64,000 nt of DNA from Gemmatimonadota bacterium (lineage in GTDB: Bacteria; Gemmatimonadota; Gemmatimonadetes; Gemmatimonadales; Gemmatimonadaceae), in NCBI GenBank assembly GCA_016704465.1, contig JADJAD010000009.1, positions 372,001-436,000 of the forward strand, read 5' to 3'. This document shows, piece after piece, positions 52,001 to 61,479 of the stretch (position 1 is the first letter of the stretch; every line of letters begins with the position of its first letter). The translations under genes and the position numbers were made by a program. The notes under the pieces were generated by a model. It saw only the letters and a program-made list of their open reading frames with translations, was not told where the DNA came from and did no database searches.

Positions 52001-54466
52001 CTACGGCACGTCGGGCGGCCGCGGCGGGCCCACCGGTCGCGGTGGCGCGATCATTTCGTAGTTCGCCGGCGGCTCCTTCTCCAGCAGGTACCGCACGAAA
52101 TAGTCCCACCGCTTCCGGATGTGGAACGCGGGCAGCCCGTGCGGCGCGTCGGGGAAGACGAGGAAGTCGAAGTTGGTCTTGTTCGCCTTGATCAAGGCGT
52201 CCACCATCTTCACCGAATTCGCCAGGTGCACGTTGTTGTCCAGGTCACCGTGCATGAGCAGCAGGTGCCCCTTGAGATTCTTCGCCAGCGTGTAGTTCGC
52301 GGCAGAATCGTACGACGCCTTCTCGTACGGCCCCTGGTAGCGACCCGCCCAGTACCACGCGTAGGTGTTCGGGTGGTGGTTGCCCGAGCCGCTCACTGCC
52401 ACCTTGTAGAAATCGGGGTAGCGCAGGATGGCGTCGGTCGACGCGAGTCCGCCTCCCGAATGGCCCCAGATGCCGACCTTGCTGATGTCGATCCACGTAT
52501 TGGCGGCCGCGAGCTGACGGATCCCGGCGACGTGATCGGGAATGCCGTTGTCACCCATGTTGCGATAGTAGAAGTCGTGGAACGCCTTCGACCGGCGCGG
52601 CGTGCCCTGGTGGTCGATCTGCACCACGATGAAGCCGAGTTCGGCCATGGCCTGCGGTTCGCCGGTACCCGACCATCCCCAACGCCCCACGCTGCCCACC
52701 TGCGGCCCCGGATAGATGTGGTCGAGGATCGGGTAGCTCTTCGTCGAGTCGAAGTGGCTCGGCTTGTACATCAGCCCGTAGATGTCGGTCACGCCGTCGC
52801 GCGCCTTGAGCTTGATGATCTCCGGCGGACGCCAACCGACCGACTGCAGCAGCTCCGAATCGCCGCGCCCCAGCTCCATGATGACCTTGCCGTCGACGGC
52901 CGAGCGCAGCGAGGTGACCGGCGCCGTGCCGACGGGGGCGAAGGTATCGATGAAGTAGGGACCCTTCGGGGTAAACGTGATCGCGTGATCCCCGTCCTCG
53001 GGCGTGAGCGCCGTCAACCCGCTCCCGTCGATGTTCACGCGGTACAGGTGCGAATAATAGAGAAACCCGGGATCCCGCCCCCATGCACTGAAGAACACAG
53101 ACTGCGGTCCCGTCCGCGTGGCGCTGTCTACGCGAAAGAGACGATCGACCACCGATGTCCCCGACTCGATCTGGTTCTTCACCACGCCGTCGGCACCAAT
53201 GCGATACAGGTGGCCCCAGCCGTCGCGCTGCGACCACCATACCAGGTCGTCGCTTCCCTTGGGGACGTCCCAGTTCTCGCGCCCGAACTGGTGTGACAGC
53301 TCAACCCACGTGGCGGTGGAGTCGCGGGTGAGCGTCGTTGCCTCGCCCGTCTTGGCATCGACCAGGTGCGCGGAGATACGGCTGGGACCGCGGTTGGCGT
53401 TGAGGGCGAAGTACTTGTCGCCAGCCCGGTTCCAGAACGTCTGCGAGCTCACGGTGGTCTGCGGAGAGGGCGCGAGCTTCGCCTGCACGCTGGTGCGATC
53501 CACGATGTCGATCGCGTACACGACGTGCGTCGGCAGGACCGAGTCGCTCGGCACGGCGTAGTGGTAGCTCTTGTCCACCGGTTGGTCCCCGGTCGACGAG
53601 TACATCGGGTAGATGCGTGTGCCGCGAATGTCCTCGCGCGGAACGGTGAATCGGCGTGAATCGGTCGTCCAGTTGATGTTCACGCGCGCCGGACGTGGCT
53701 TGGCCGTGTCGGCCGCGACGTCGCGGTTGGTATTGCCGTATGCGTACAGGCGTTCGCCGTCGGTCGTGAGCGCGATCGAACCCCGGGGCAGGGGGATCGA
53801 GTCCTGCCGCGTCGAGCGGGCGCGTGGTCCGCGCGCGGCGCCTCGGTTCTGGGTCGTGTCGCTGCGGTTCCGGGCCGAGTCGCTGCGCGCCTGTCGCAGC
53901 GAATCGGCGGAGGTGACGGCGTCGGAATCGGAGAGCGCCGCCGGACGCAGGTACAGGTTGTGGCGCCACGCGAAGACGTCCCACTTCTTGTCGGGCGATC
54001 GACTAGCCCAGGTCGGGCCGTCCTTGAGCGTGCGCGCGAGGGCCCAGTCCACACTGTCCCGGGCCTGGCAGCTGTAGCTCGCGGGATCACAGCGAAAGGC
54101 CTTCTTGTGCAGCAGCAGTTCGATCGCCCTACCGCTGTCCACGGGAGTGAACGTCGGGAAACGCGTGGGATCGAGGATCGTATCCGCCGCGAGCGTGAGA
54201 ATCGCAGACATGCGGGTGTGGTCGAAGTACACGCGCCGATTCGCGCGTGCAGGATCGACGAGGTAGATCGTGCCCCGATCGTTCTTGCCCGTCGACGTGT
54301 ACACGAAGCGGACGCTATCGTCGAGCCAGATGGGCGTGACGGTGGCGCCGAGCACGTAGGCGCCGGCGGTGCGAATCACGTCGGCGCGGTTGTAGTCGAC
54401 ATCCTGCGCCGCGACCTGCAGCGACGACGCCAGAAGAAGCGCGGATAGCGCGAGCCACTTTTTCAT
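52001..54466 (-). CDS. Secreted S9B dipeptidyl-peptidase IV-like peptidase
   Basis: Exported serine peptidase. The ATG at 54466 gives the signal MKKWLALSALLLASSLQVAA. The beta-propeller (SPDKKWDVFAWRHNLYLRP, then IALTTDGERLYAYGNTN) holds a Ser/Arg-rich low-complexity insert near residues 180-215. The hydrolase domain has the nucleophile in KVGIWGHSGGGLASTD, the acid in LLMHGDLDNNVHLAN and the His in FPDAPHGLPAFH. 821 residues. The 366 further open codons upstream are antisense to the SDR gene and are not coding. The protein ends with a Pro-rich tail (PPRPVGPPRPPDVP). Confidence 0.92.
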   Translation of the reverse strand: MKKWLALSALLLASSLQVAAQDVDYNRADVIRTAGAYVLGATVTPIWLDDSVRFVYTSTGKNDRGTIYLVDPARANRRVYFDHTRMSAILTLAADTILDPTRFPTFTPVDSGRAIELLLHKKAFRCDPASYSCQARDSVDWALARTLKDGPTWASRSPDKKWDVFAWRHNLYLRPAALSDSDAVTSADSLRQARSDSARNRSDTTQNRGAARGPRARSTRQDSIPLPRGSIALTTDGERLYAYGNTNRDVAADTAKPRPARVNINWTTDSRRFTVPREDIRGTRIYPMYSSTGDQPVDKSYHYAVPSDSVLPTHVVYAIDIVDRTSVQAKLAPSPQTTVSSQTFWNRAGDKYFALNANRGPSRISAHLVDAKTGEATTLTRDSTATWVELSHQFGRENWDVPKGSDDLVWWSQRDGWGHLYRIGADGVVKNQIESGTSVVDRLFRVDSATRTGPQSVFFSAWGRDPGFLYYSHLYRVNIDGSGLTALTPEDGDHAITFTPKGPYFIDTFAPVGTAPVTSLRSAVDGKVIMELGRGDSELLQSVGWRPPEIIKLKARDGVTDIYGLMYKPSHFDSTKSYPILDHIYPGPQVGSVGRWGWSGTGEPQAMAELGFIVVQIDHQGTPRRSKAFHDFYYRNMGDNGIPDHVAGIRQLAAANTWIDISKVGIWGHSGGGLASTDAILRYPDFYKVAVSGSGNHHPNTYAWYWAGRYQGPYEKASYDSAANYTLAKNLKGHLLLMHGDLDNNVHLANSVKMVDALIKANKTNFDFLVFPDAPHGLPAFHIRKRWDYFVRYLLEKEPPANYEMIAPPRPVGPPRPPDVP

Positions 54467-54724
54467 GAGCCTGGGAGCGGTTGGGATGAGGGAGCGTTGG
54501 CGGAATATGCAGCCGATGCACGCGCCTGTGCGAGGCGGCGTGGGGCGAGCGGACGGTCCCTGCGGGACGGGCGGTTCGCGCCCGTGACCTCGATCGAGTT
54601 GCCCATCTCCCTCGCACGACTCGTGGTCGCATCGCGCGGAAACGCGCGGTATGCTTCCATGTGTACCGACAGAACGTTTTCCCGGGCAAAGTCGCTGCGT
54701 TTCACTCCCGTCTCCACTGTCTTC

Positions 54725-55867
54725 ATGTCGTCGACATCCCGCCGTGGCTTCATCAAGGATACTGCTGCCGCTGGGGTCGGCCTTCTCGTGGCCAACCGCG
54801 TCGCGGCTGCAGCCGACGTGCGACCCGCGACGCGCACGTCGAAACCGCTCGACATCCTCATCCTCGGCGGTACCGGCTACGTCGGGCCGTACCAGGTGCG
54901 CGCAGCGATCGAACGTGGTCATCGGGTCACCGTGTTCAATCGCGGTCGCGCGCAGGCCGATCTCCCGAACGGGGTGACCCACCTGCGCGGTGATCGCAGC
55001 ATCGAGAAGCTCGACCTCGAGTCGTTGCGCGGGAAGCGGTGGGACGCGGCGATCGACAACGCACAGACCGATCCGCGTTGGGTGACACAGACGGCGCAAC
55101 TGCTGAAGGACTCGGTGGGGTACTACCTGTACGTCTCGACGACCGGAGTGTACGCGCCGTACAGCGACCCCGGGTTCATCACCGAAGCGCGGATGCCGCG
55201 ACTCACCGACAACGACCAGGGCGAGACGAAGACGTATGGCGTCATCAAGGCGCTGTCGGAGATCGAGAACACCAAGGTATTCGGCGCGCGCGCCATCAAC
55301 GTGCGCCCCAACTTCATCGTTGGCCCGGAAGACCCCAAGGCGCGATTCCCGTACTGGCCCATGCGCTATGCGGCCGGCGGTGAGATTCTCGTACCAGGCA
55401 CCCCGGACGATCACGTGCAGTTCGCCGATGTGCGCGATCTCACGGCGTTCATGATGCATCTCATCGAGCAGGGCACGACCGGCACGTTCAACATTGCCGG
55501 CGAGGACGACATCACGATGCAGCGGTTCCAGGACGCGCTCGCCGTTGCGGTGCCGTCGAAGCACGCACTCACCTGGATTCCCGACGTCGCATTTCTCCGC
55601 GCCAATCGTGTCGGTACGCTGATTCCGTGGGTGGCACCGTCGCGCACCCCAGACGGAGTCAGGTACGGACAGAACTACATCAACTCGGACAAGGCCGTCG
55701 CGGCCGGGTTGCGCTATCGCCCGATGACGGACACGATGCGGGATACGCTCGTGTGGTGGAATCGGCTGCCCGATGCGCAGCGCCGCGCGTATGAGTTCGG
55801 ACTCGACGCAGCGCGCGAGCGTGCGGCGCTTGCCGCTTGGCGGGGACGTTCCGGAGCTGGTCGCTAG
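54725..55867 (+). CDS. Tat-exported extended SDR (NAD-dependent epimerase-like)
   Basis: Rossmann-fold protein related to NAD-dependent epimerases/dehydratases. ATG at 54725. It has a twin-arginine signal, SSTSRRGFIKDTAAAGVGLL, ending near VAAAAD, so it is folded, probably with cofactor, before export. The nucleotide site is LILGGTGYVGPYQVRAA. A Thr-rich strand VSTTGVYAPYS and a YxxxK-like TYGVIKALSE give catalytic candidates. The middle, VGPEDPKARFPYWPMRYAAG, and TGTFNIAGEDDITM resemble chloroplast-stem-loop-binding-type epimerases. 380 residues. Exported SDRs of this kind are uncommon; the substrate is unknown. It is divergent from the S9B peptidase. Confidence 0.85.
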   Translation: MSSTSRRGFIKDTAAAGVGLLVANRVAAAADVRPATRTSKPLDILILGGTGYVGPYQVRAAIERGHRVTVFNRGRAQADLPNGVTHLRGDRSIEKLDLESLRGKRWDAAIDNAQTDPRWVTQTAQLLKDSVGYYLYVSTTGVYAPYSDPGFITEARMPRLTDNDQGETKTYGVIKALSEIENTKVFGARAINVRPNFIVGPEDPKARFPYWPMRYAAGGEILVPGTPDDHVQFADVRDLTAFMMHLIEQGTTGTFNIAGEDDITMQRFQDALAVAVPSKHALTWIPDVAFLRANRVGTLIPWVAPSRTPDGVRYGQNYINSDKAVAAGLRYRPMTDTMRDTLVWWNRLPDAQRRAYEFGLDAARERAALAAWRGRSGAGR

Positions 55868-56314
55868 CGCTTCTGGCAGCGGGCGACACGCGGGTGGGGC
55901 ATCGACTCGACGACACGACGTTGGTCGTCGAGGTTGCGGGTCCCCTAACGAGCGCCGCAGGCGTCTCAGGTCATCGCCTCGGGGCTCACGAGCAGACGTC
56001 CGTATAGGAGTGCGCCCTGGCCATCTCCTGGTTGGCGAGTGCGTCGATGCGCGAGAGCTGACGCTCGAGTGCCTGCGGGAGTGCCTGCGGGAGTGCCTGC
56101 GGGAGTGCCTGCCGGGGTTCCTATAGCTGTGCGGCGGTCGGTGCGGACGGCATAGCTGATGAAGGGCAGCGCCATCGCGTGCAGTCGAGGACGGAATAAC
56201 GACGCCGGTGCGGTCGGCCCATCCCGGCCCTGAGGGAATTCGTCCCCGAACGCTTGCCCTTCAACCCCCACTGGCGAATGCTTAGGGAGTACAACTCCAT
56301 CGGCTCCGGTCATT
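55868..56314. other. Non-coding stretch with a 12-bp repeat block
   Basis: I see no supported gene here. Frames are short and repeat-derived. The only clear structure is the 12-bp repeat at 56067-56114, with a CCCTAACG motif near 55945. Confidence 0.4.
56067..56114. repeat. Four 12-bp tandem repeats in an intergenic region
   Basis: The unit GAGTGCCTGCGG occurs at 56067, 56079 and 56091, with a fourth copy at 56103 that ends CCG. No coding frame explains it. Confidence 0.85.
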
Positions 56315-56773
56315 TTGCGAAACGTCTTCCCTATCGCGTTGGCTGCCAGTGTCGTCATGGGCTTGGGTTGCCGCTCCGACGCCACGGTAGCTCCGCCAGC
56401 TGGTCTGCCCTACGCCGTGGCCAGCCGGTCGTGCGCACCGACCGATGGTCCGGCCGTCACCATTGTGCTGATGGCCGAACGTGTGCAGTCGTCCGCACCG
56501 GCTGTCCCTTCGCTCAGTCTTCACGTGTGGCACCCGCTGGAATCGTTGCGAGGTCGCACGTTCTCGCTCGTTGGCGCCTCGGCGGACGGCGCCGCCACGT
56601 TTCATCCCCGCGGGACCACGTTCGAGACCGCCACCTCGGCCGTCGTGCGCGTGACCGAGGTGGCGGCCGACAGCAGCATCGAAGGCACGGTCGACGCCAC
56701 CTTTCCCGCCAGTGGTCGCATACGGGGTACGTTCCATGGCGTGTGGCTCGCCGGCATGCCGATGTGCGGGTAG
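56315..56773 (+). CDS. Small hypothetical lipoprotein
   Basis: The family is not recognised. A TTG at 56315 gives MRNVFPIALAASVVMGLGC, a good lipoprotein signal with lipobox GLGC; no ATG or GTG fits. The mature part of about 133 residues looks beta-rich (GPAVTIVLMAERVQSS, SLHVWHPLESLRGRTFSLVG, SAVVRVTEVAADSSIEGTVD, RIRGTFHGVWLAGMPMCG), with three further Cys (positions 19, 40 and the penultimate residue). It lies upstream of the GH9 gene on the same strand, about 180 nt apart. Confidence 0.6.
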   Translation: MRNVFPIALAASVVMGLGCRSDATVAPPAGLPYAVASRSCAPTDGPAVTIVLMAERVQSSAPAVPSLSLHVWHPLESLRGRTFSLVGASADGAATFHPRGTTFETATSAVVRVTEVAADSSIEGTVDATFPASGRIRGTFHGVWLAGMPMCG

Positions 56774-56954
56774 GGCGCGCGACGTACGTGCCGGGTCGAG
56801 GTCAGCACCGCCCCGCGCGCGCGTCTTGCTCGGGCGCACAGAGACAGTCGGCGTGCCCGCATAGGTCGTGCGGAGGAAGCTCAGCCGGCCCTGTTACCCT
56901 CTGATCGTCCGGCGTTCTAAGTTGTCCGGTGCCGTTCACCACTCCGCGACAACC

Positions 56955-59657
56955 ATGGACATGCACGCCAGATCGATGCGCATCGCCTCCCTCAGCTGTG
57001 GTCTTGGCCTGGTGGCGGCCATATCCTTGCCGATCGTCGCGCAGGTGCCGCGCCCGCTGCTCCCGATTCCATTCGAGCACTCGGCGGAGTTCGGGTGGCT
57101 TCGCAAGCCGGTCATCAGCCGTCGCATGCTGGACGACATGACGCGCCCGGACTCGTGGCGCTTCTCGGGAACTGGCGCACTCACCTTTCCTGCCGAGTCG
57201 CGACTGGGCGACATGCGAGTGCTGCGGGTGGACATGCAGATGTTCCATGACGTCCCGGCCCCCACCCGGAATCGATTGTCCTCCGTCAACCTCCGACGAG
57301 CGTTCGACCGTGAGGATTGGCGCGAGTACAACCGGCTCTCGCTCTGGATCCGGCCAGAGGTTGCCGGTTTCCCCATGCTGCCGTTGCAGATCGTGATGCA
57401 TAACGATGGCGACGTGAAGGTGCCGGACCGGTATGGCCGCGAGGGGGTGCACTACGTCACGCTGGCCAACAGCGAATGGCAGCAGGTGGTCTGGGAAATC
57501 GACCCGCTCGCGCGGGATCGCGTGACCGCCATCGAGATCGGCTACTGGGTCAACAAGATGCTGGCGGCGCCCGGCGATCGTGTCGCGTTCGAGGTGGGGC
57601 GCATGGAGTTGCAGCGCGTCGCGCCCGACCACCACACGGGGTGGAACGTCGCGCCCGGCCGCATCGCCTTCAGCCACACGGGTTACCAGACGGGAAGCTC
57701 CAAGAGCGCCATGGCCAGCGATCTCGCCGCCACCGAGTTCAGCGTCATGCGCGTCAGCAACAACGCCCTTGGCGATGTCGTCCTGACCAAGCCCGCGCGC
57801 ACCGTCCAGACGCCCAACGGGACGTTTCAGGAGATGGACTTCTCGGAGGCGGACGTACCCGGGCGCTACGTGCTGCGTGCAGGCGATCGCACCACCCGTC
57901 CATTCAGCATCGCCGGCGATGTCTGGAGCGGCACGATCTGGAAGACGCTCAACTTCTTCTACGGCAATCGCTGCGGTTTCGCGGTGCCCGGATCGCACGG
58001 CGTAGACCACCTCGACTGGTTCGCGTCCCATGGGAACGAGCGCCTGACGATGAGCGGCGGATGGCACGACGCCGGCGACCTGTCGCAGGGATTGATCAAC
58101 ACCGGCGAAGCCACCTACGCGATGTTCGCGCTCGCGGAGCGGCTGCGCGCCGGAGGCAGCGATGGCGATCTCCGTGCGCGGCTGCTCGAGGAGGCGAAGT
58201 GGGGGCTGGACTGGGTGATGCGCGTGCGCTTCGCTGGTGGCTTTCGCGTCGCCTTTGGCAGCCACAATCTCTGGACCAACAACGTGATCGGGGACGCCGA
58301 CGACCGCACGGTCATGGCGAAGAACAATCCCAATGCGAACTACATCGCGGCGGCGGCCGAGGCCATCGCCTCTCGCGTCCTGAAGGACAGCGACCCCGGT
58401 CTCGCCGCGCGCAGCCTGGCGTTGGCGGAAGAGGACTGGCGCTACGCCATCGCTGGTGTGGAGGGCCCCACGACCTGGCATACTCCCGCCTTCGCGGCCA
58501 CGGAGTTGGAGCTGGCGGGTATCGGCATCACCGCCTCGCTGGAGCTCTATCGCGCCACCGGCGCGCCGAGGTACGCCGACAAGGCCGTGGAGCTCGCGCG
58601 GATCATCGTCGCGTCGCAGCAGAAGCGGCCGGTGGGCACCACCTTTCCGCTGGGCGGCTTCTTCTACAGCGGTCCCGATCGTGACTCGCTGTTTCACCAA
58701 TTCCACCGTGGAAATGACCAGGCGGCCGTCGTCGCGCTTTCACAGCTCGTCGAGGCGCTGCCGGACCATGCGGAGTGGATCCAGTGGTATGCGACCGTCG
58801 CGCGCCATGCCGAGTACCAGAAGCGCGGCGCGACCACCACCGCGCCGTATGACGTGTTGCCGGCCTACGTGTATCGCGACGGTGACGAGCGGTTGATTCC
58901 TGATTCGGGTGCGCTGCACCTGGCGACGCGCGAGGCCTATCGGGCACAGGTGCGCTCGGGGCGTGCCATGCGGGGCGAGTGGTACCTGCGCGCCTTCCCC
59001 GTCTGGTTCGCTCGGCGTGGCAACTATGGCATCCTGCTCTCGCAGGCCAAGGCGCTCTCTGCCGCCGCCCGCCTGCGCGGCGACAGCGCCGGGCTCGACC
59101 TCGCCCAACGTCAGGCGCAGTGGATCGTCGGCCGCAATCCGTTCGTGCAGAGCATGATGTACGGCGAGGGCTACGATTGGGCGCAGCAATACAGCGTTTC
59201 GTCCGGCGACTTCGTCGGCTCGCTTCCGGTGGGCATGCAGAGTCGCGGTGAGTCCGACCTTCCGTACTGGCCCTCGCAGAACACGTACGTCTACAAGGAA
59301 GTGTGGGTACACCCGTCGAGCCGGTGGTTGTGGCTCATGGCCGACCTGTTGCGGCCGACGACGCCCACGCCTGTCCCTGCGCCCCACGTGCTCGAGGTGG
59401 CCAGCAGCACGACGCGAGGGGGCGACATCATCATCCGCGCGACAACGCGCGAGCCCGGTGCGCACGAGTTCACGCTTCGCGCGGAGAACCTGCGCGTCGA
59501 TCGACCCACGCAATCCGTGACGACCCGGGTCGGCGGCGGTTCCACCGTGGAATGGCGGGCGCGGCGCATCGAGCCGCTGGAGCCGTGGGTAGCGGTGGTC
59601 GTTCCAGATGGCAGGGTCGAGGACCGGCGCGAGGTGCCTGGCTCCGGACGGTTCTAG
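56955..59657 (+). CDS. Secreted GH9 glycoside hydrolase (CelD_N type) with extra N-terminal beta domain
   Basis: Exported glycoside hydrolase of family GH9 (endoglucanase-like, or an exo-acting beta-glycosidase). Start ATG 56955, signal RIASLSCGLGLVAAISLPIV. Residues about 30-235 form a beta-sandwich resembling a carbohydrate-binding domain (DREDWREYNRLSLWIRPEV). An Ig-like CelD_N domain follows (about 240-330, FQEMDFSEADVPGRYVLRA), then the (alpha/alpha)6 barrel with the catalytic base region SGGWHDAGDLSQG, WIVGRNPFVQSMMYGEGYD, and the likely acid Glu in NTYVYKEVWVHPS. A C-terminal strand region (HEFTLRAENLRVDRPTQS) ends the 900-residue chain. It is the only glycan hydrolase in the window. 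Confidence 0.88.
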   Translation: MDMHARSMRIASLSCGLGLVAAISLPIVAQVPRPLLPIPFEHSAEFGWLRKPVISRRMLDDMTRPDSWRFSGTGALTFPAESRLGDMRVLRVDMQMFHDVPAPTRNRLSSVNLRRAFDREDWREYNRLSLWIRPEVAGFPMLPLQIVMHNDGDVKVPDRYGREGVHYVTLANSEWQQVVWEIDPLARDRVTAIEIGYWVNKMLAAPGDRVAFEVGRMELQRVAPDHHTGWNVAPGRIAFSHTGYQTGSSKSAMASDLAATEFSVMRVSNNALGDVVLTKPARTVQTPNGTFQEMDFSEADVPGRYVLRAGDRTTRPFSIAGDVWSGTIWKTLNFFYGNRCGFAVPGSHGVDHLDWFASHGNERLTMSGGWHDAGDLSQGLINTGEATYAMFALAERLRAGGSDGDLRARLLEEAKWGLDWVMRVRFAGGFRVAFGSHNLWTNNVIGDADDRTVMAKNNPNANYIAAAAEAIASRVLKDSDPGLAARSLALAEEDWRYAIAGVEGPTTWHTPAFAATELELAGIGITASLELYRATGAPRYADKAVELARIIVASQQKRPVGTTFPLGGFFYSGPDRDSLFHQFHRGNDQAAVVALSQLVEALPDHAEWIQWYATVARHAEYQKRGATTTAPYDVLPAYVYRDGDERLIPDSGALHLATREAYRAQVRSGRAMRGEWYLRAFPVWFARRGNYGILLSQAKALSAAARLRGDSAGLDLAQRQAQWIVGRNPFVQSMMYGEGYDWAQQYSVSSGDFVGSLPVGMQSRGESDLPYWPSQNTYVYKEVWVHPSSRWLWLMADLLRPTTPTPVPAPHVLEVASSTTRGGDIIIRATTREPGAHEFTLRAENLRVDRPTQSVTTRVGGGSTVEWRARRIEPLEPWVAVVVPDGRVEDRREVPGSGRF

Positions 59658-59862
59658 GGCCGGCGCCGTCGACCTGATGGAGGTGCTGCCGTCACCCGAG
59701 GTGCGTGAGGAGCGAGGTGCTCCGCGAAGCGGGACGGTTCCTCCGCATAGGGACCAACCCATCCGTGCCACGCAGGATCACACTGTGACGCGCGCGCGGG
59801 CGGCTCCCCCGGGGTTCGTCGACCGACAGGCGCTGCGAGGGCACTATCCGGGCGCGCTCGCG
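59658..59862. other. Intergenic stretch after the GH9 gene
   Basis: No coding sequence is supported. The following 300 bp hold only a weak minus-strand candidate. Confidence 0.3.
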
Positions 59863-60165
59863 TCAAGGATGCTTTCTGGGGCCAGACTGAATGTCCACCT
59901 GCCAGAAGGGGTCGTTCCAGTGCTGAGCGTCGCGTGGACGGGCCATCATGCGCCAGAGGTAGGGCCGCTCGTGGATTCGATCGGCCGACCAGCCGGTGCG
60001 GCAGGCAACCTGCTGCGCGGTAAGTGGCGGGAAGACGAAGTCGACCCACCAGCGCCCCGCGGTGGCTCGGGAGGCCGCGATGGCGGCGAGCGTGTCGGCG
60101 CGTGTCTGAACGACTGCGGGCCCAAGGCTGGGCGGCGCGGCAACTGGGGACGCGATTCTCGTCAT
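59863..60165 (-). CDS. Possible small hypothetical protein
   Basis: The family is not recognised. From ATG 60165 the 100 residues read MTRIASPVAAPPSLGPAVVQ, then SRATAGRWWVDFVFPPLTAQ, and end WNDPFWQVDIQSGPRKHP. The aromatic-rich C-terminal half looks protein-like. Further upstream the frame is Arg/Pro-rich and doubtful. It lies downstream of the lipoprotein gene on the same strand. This could be the tail of a degraded gene. Confidence 0.35.
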   Translation of the reverse strand: MTRIASPVAAPPSLGPAVVQTRADTLAAIAASRATAGRWWVDFVFPPLTAQQVACRTGWSADRIHERPYLWRMMARPRDAQHWNDPFWQVDIQSGPRKHP

Positions 60166-60363
60166 TGGAGAAACGGGCAGTCGCCGCTCGACTCGTTCGC
60201 GGGGGGGCGCTGAACGCCGTGGGGGGAGTCCTGCTCGCGGGCGGCCTGGTCGGGCCCGGCTCGCCGGCGCGCCCGTCGCTGCTCCCGGGGCCCGCGCGTC
60301 CAAGACGCTCCCCCGTCCGCTCAACGCGTGTTACGTGGCGCCCGGTTCACGGGCGCCGTCGCA

Positions 60364-61002
60364 TCAGGAAAGGGAGATGGTCCCCACGGAGAAAGTGACC
60401 AGGCCACATGGCACGCGGAGGCGCTCGAGCGCAGCGACCAGGGCCGGCACATGGTCGGCGTCGATGAGCCCGAGCATGATACGTCCCCGCCCGTCGATGC
60501 CCCAGGCATTGACGCCCGGCGGTCGGTCAGGTCGGTCCATGATATAGTGAAGCCAGTCGTAAAGCGCGGCGCTATCCCAGTCGGCTTCGCGCACGTCGAT
60601 CGAATCGGCCGCCAGTGTCGTGGACTGCGTCAAGCCGGGCATCTGCCGCAGGGCGCTGAGCACCGCCTGCCGTGCCGTCGTATCTCGGAGCCACACGGTG
60701 GCGCGCCCGGTCGATCCAATCGGCGTTGGGCCGCTCAGATAGCCGCCGGGCATTTGGCGTGCCGCATACGCGCGCGCAGCATCGATGCGCTCCGTGGCGA
60801 ACGTCGCTGACAGCGTATCCGTCGCGCGCAGCGGGGGAAGCGCGGTCCCGATCGGGACGGTGCAGGGCTGCGCGGGGAGAAACAACACCGGCGCACGCGC
60901 GTGCGGAGCGGGCGCAGGTACGTGCGCGCACGCCAACGGGAGCGTCGCTGCTCCCACTCCCAGCCACGTCCGATAGCATACGTGCCGAGTTCTTGACTTC
61001 AC
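60364..61002 (-). CDS. Hypothetical lipoprotein (212 aa)
   Basis: The family is not recognised. From 61002 the protein begins MKSRTRHVCYRTWLGVGAAT, then LPLACAHVPAP, a lipobox (LAC). A Pro/Ala-rich spacer follows, then a globular region (SATFATERIDAARAYAARQ, RATVWLRDTTARQAVLSALR, ADWDSAALYDWLHYIMDRPD, GIDGRGRIMLGLIDADHVPA). The last part resembles an alpha/beta fold with paired Asp residues. The start overlaps no other gene. The function is unknown. Confidence 0.65.
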   Translation of the reverse strand: MKSRTRHVCYRTWLGVGAATLPLACAHVPAPAPHARAPVLFLPAQPCTVPIGTALPPLRATDTLSATFATERIDAARAYAARQMPGGYLSGPTPIGSTGRATVWLRDTTARQAVLSALRQMPGLTQSTTLAADSIDVREADWDSAALYDWLHYIMDRPDRPPGVNAWGIDGRGRIMLGLIDADHVPALVAALERLRVPCGLVTFSVGTISLS

Positions 61003-61479
61003 GACACCTGACCAGCGCTCGAGAATCCATCAAACTGGCATTGCCCCGGCAAGTTCACGCGTCGAACGCTGCCCACAGCGGTACGCCTACTGGGTCGCGT
61101 GGAAGTGCGCAGTCGTGCGCAGTCGGACGACACGCGGACGCTTCGCCTCGTAGTGCGCATGGAGCCGCGGACCATGGCGAATTGAACCGGCGGCCGCCCT
61201 AGGCCAGAAGAACACGTGCTTGATGAGAAATGTAGCGAGATCCCCGATCTCGCATCCGTCGGGTAGCTGCACGTTGCGTTCAACCAGCGGCTTCTGGTCC
61301 GTTACCCGGTAGGTGGGTCGCCCCACGCTCGGCCAGCCGTTCAACAAGATTGGCCGGCCGCAGTAACCGGACCGAGGTCCCTGCTTTCTCCTCCATCCGG
61401 ACTCGCGTTGTGACACTGGTACATCTCGCGGCCAAACTCGCTGGCCTACGGCCCAGGAGTCAAGCGGGCACTGGAGGGC
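61003..61479. other. Gene-poor stretch, possibly with a remnant minus-strand gene
   Basis: A minus-strand frame at 61087-61416 has a protein-like middle (TDQKPLVERNVQLPDGCEIG, then DLATFLIKHVFFWPRAA) with poor ends. Another frame near 61390-61270 reads MEEKAGTSVRLLRPANLVER. They might be one broken gene, but this is not strong enough to call. Codon use is less G+C-biased than in the neighbours. Confidence 0.25.

Noticed and set aside
54467..55564. 366-codon upstream extension of the S9B peptidase frame
   Set aside because: It is antisense to the Tat-exported SDR, and the signal peptide at 54466 marks the real start.
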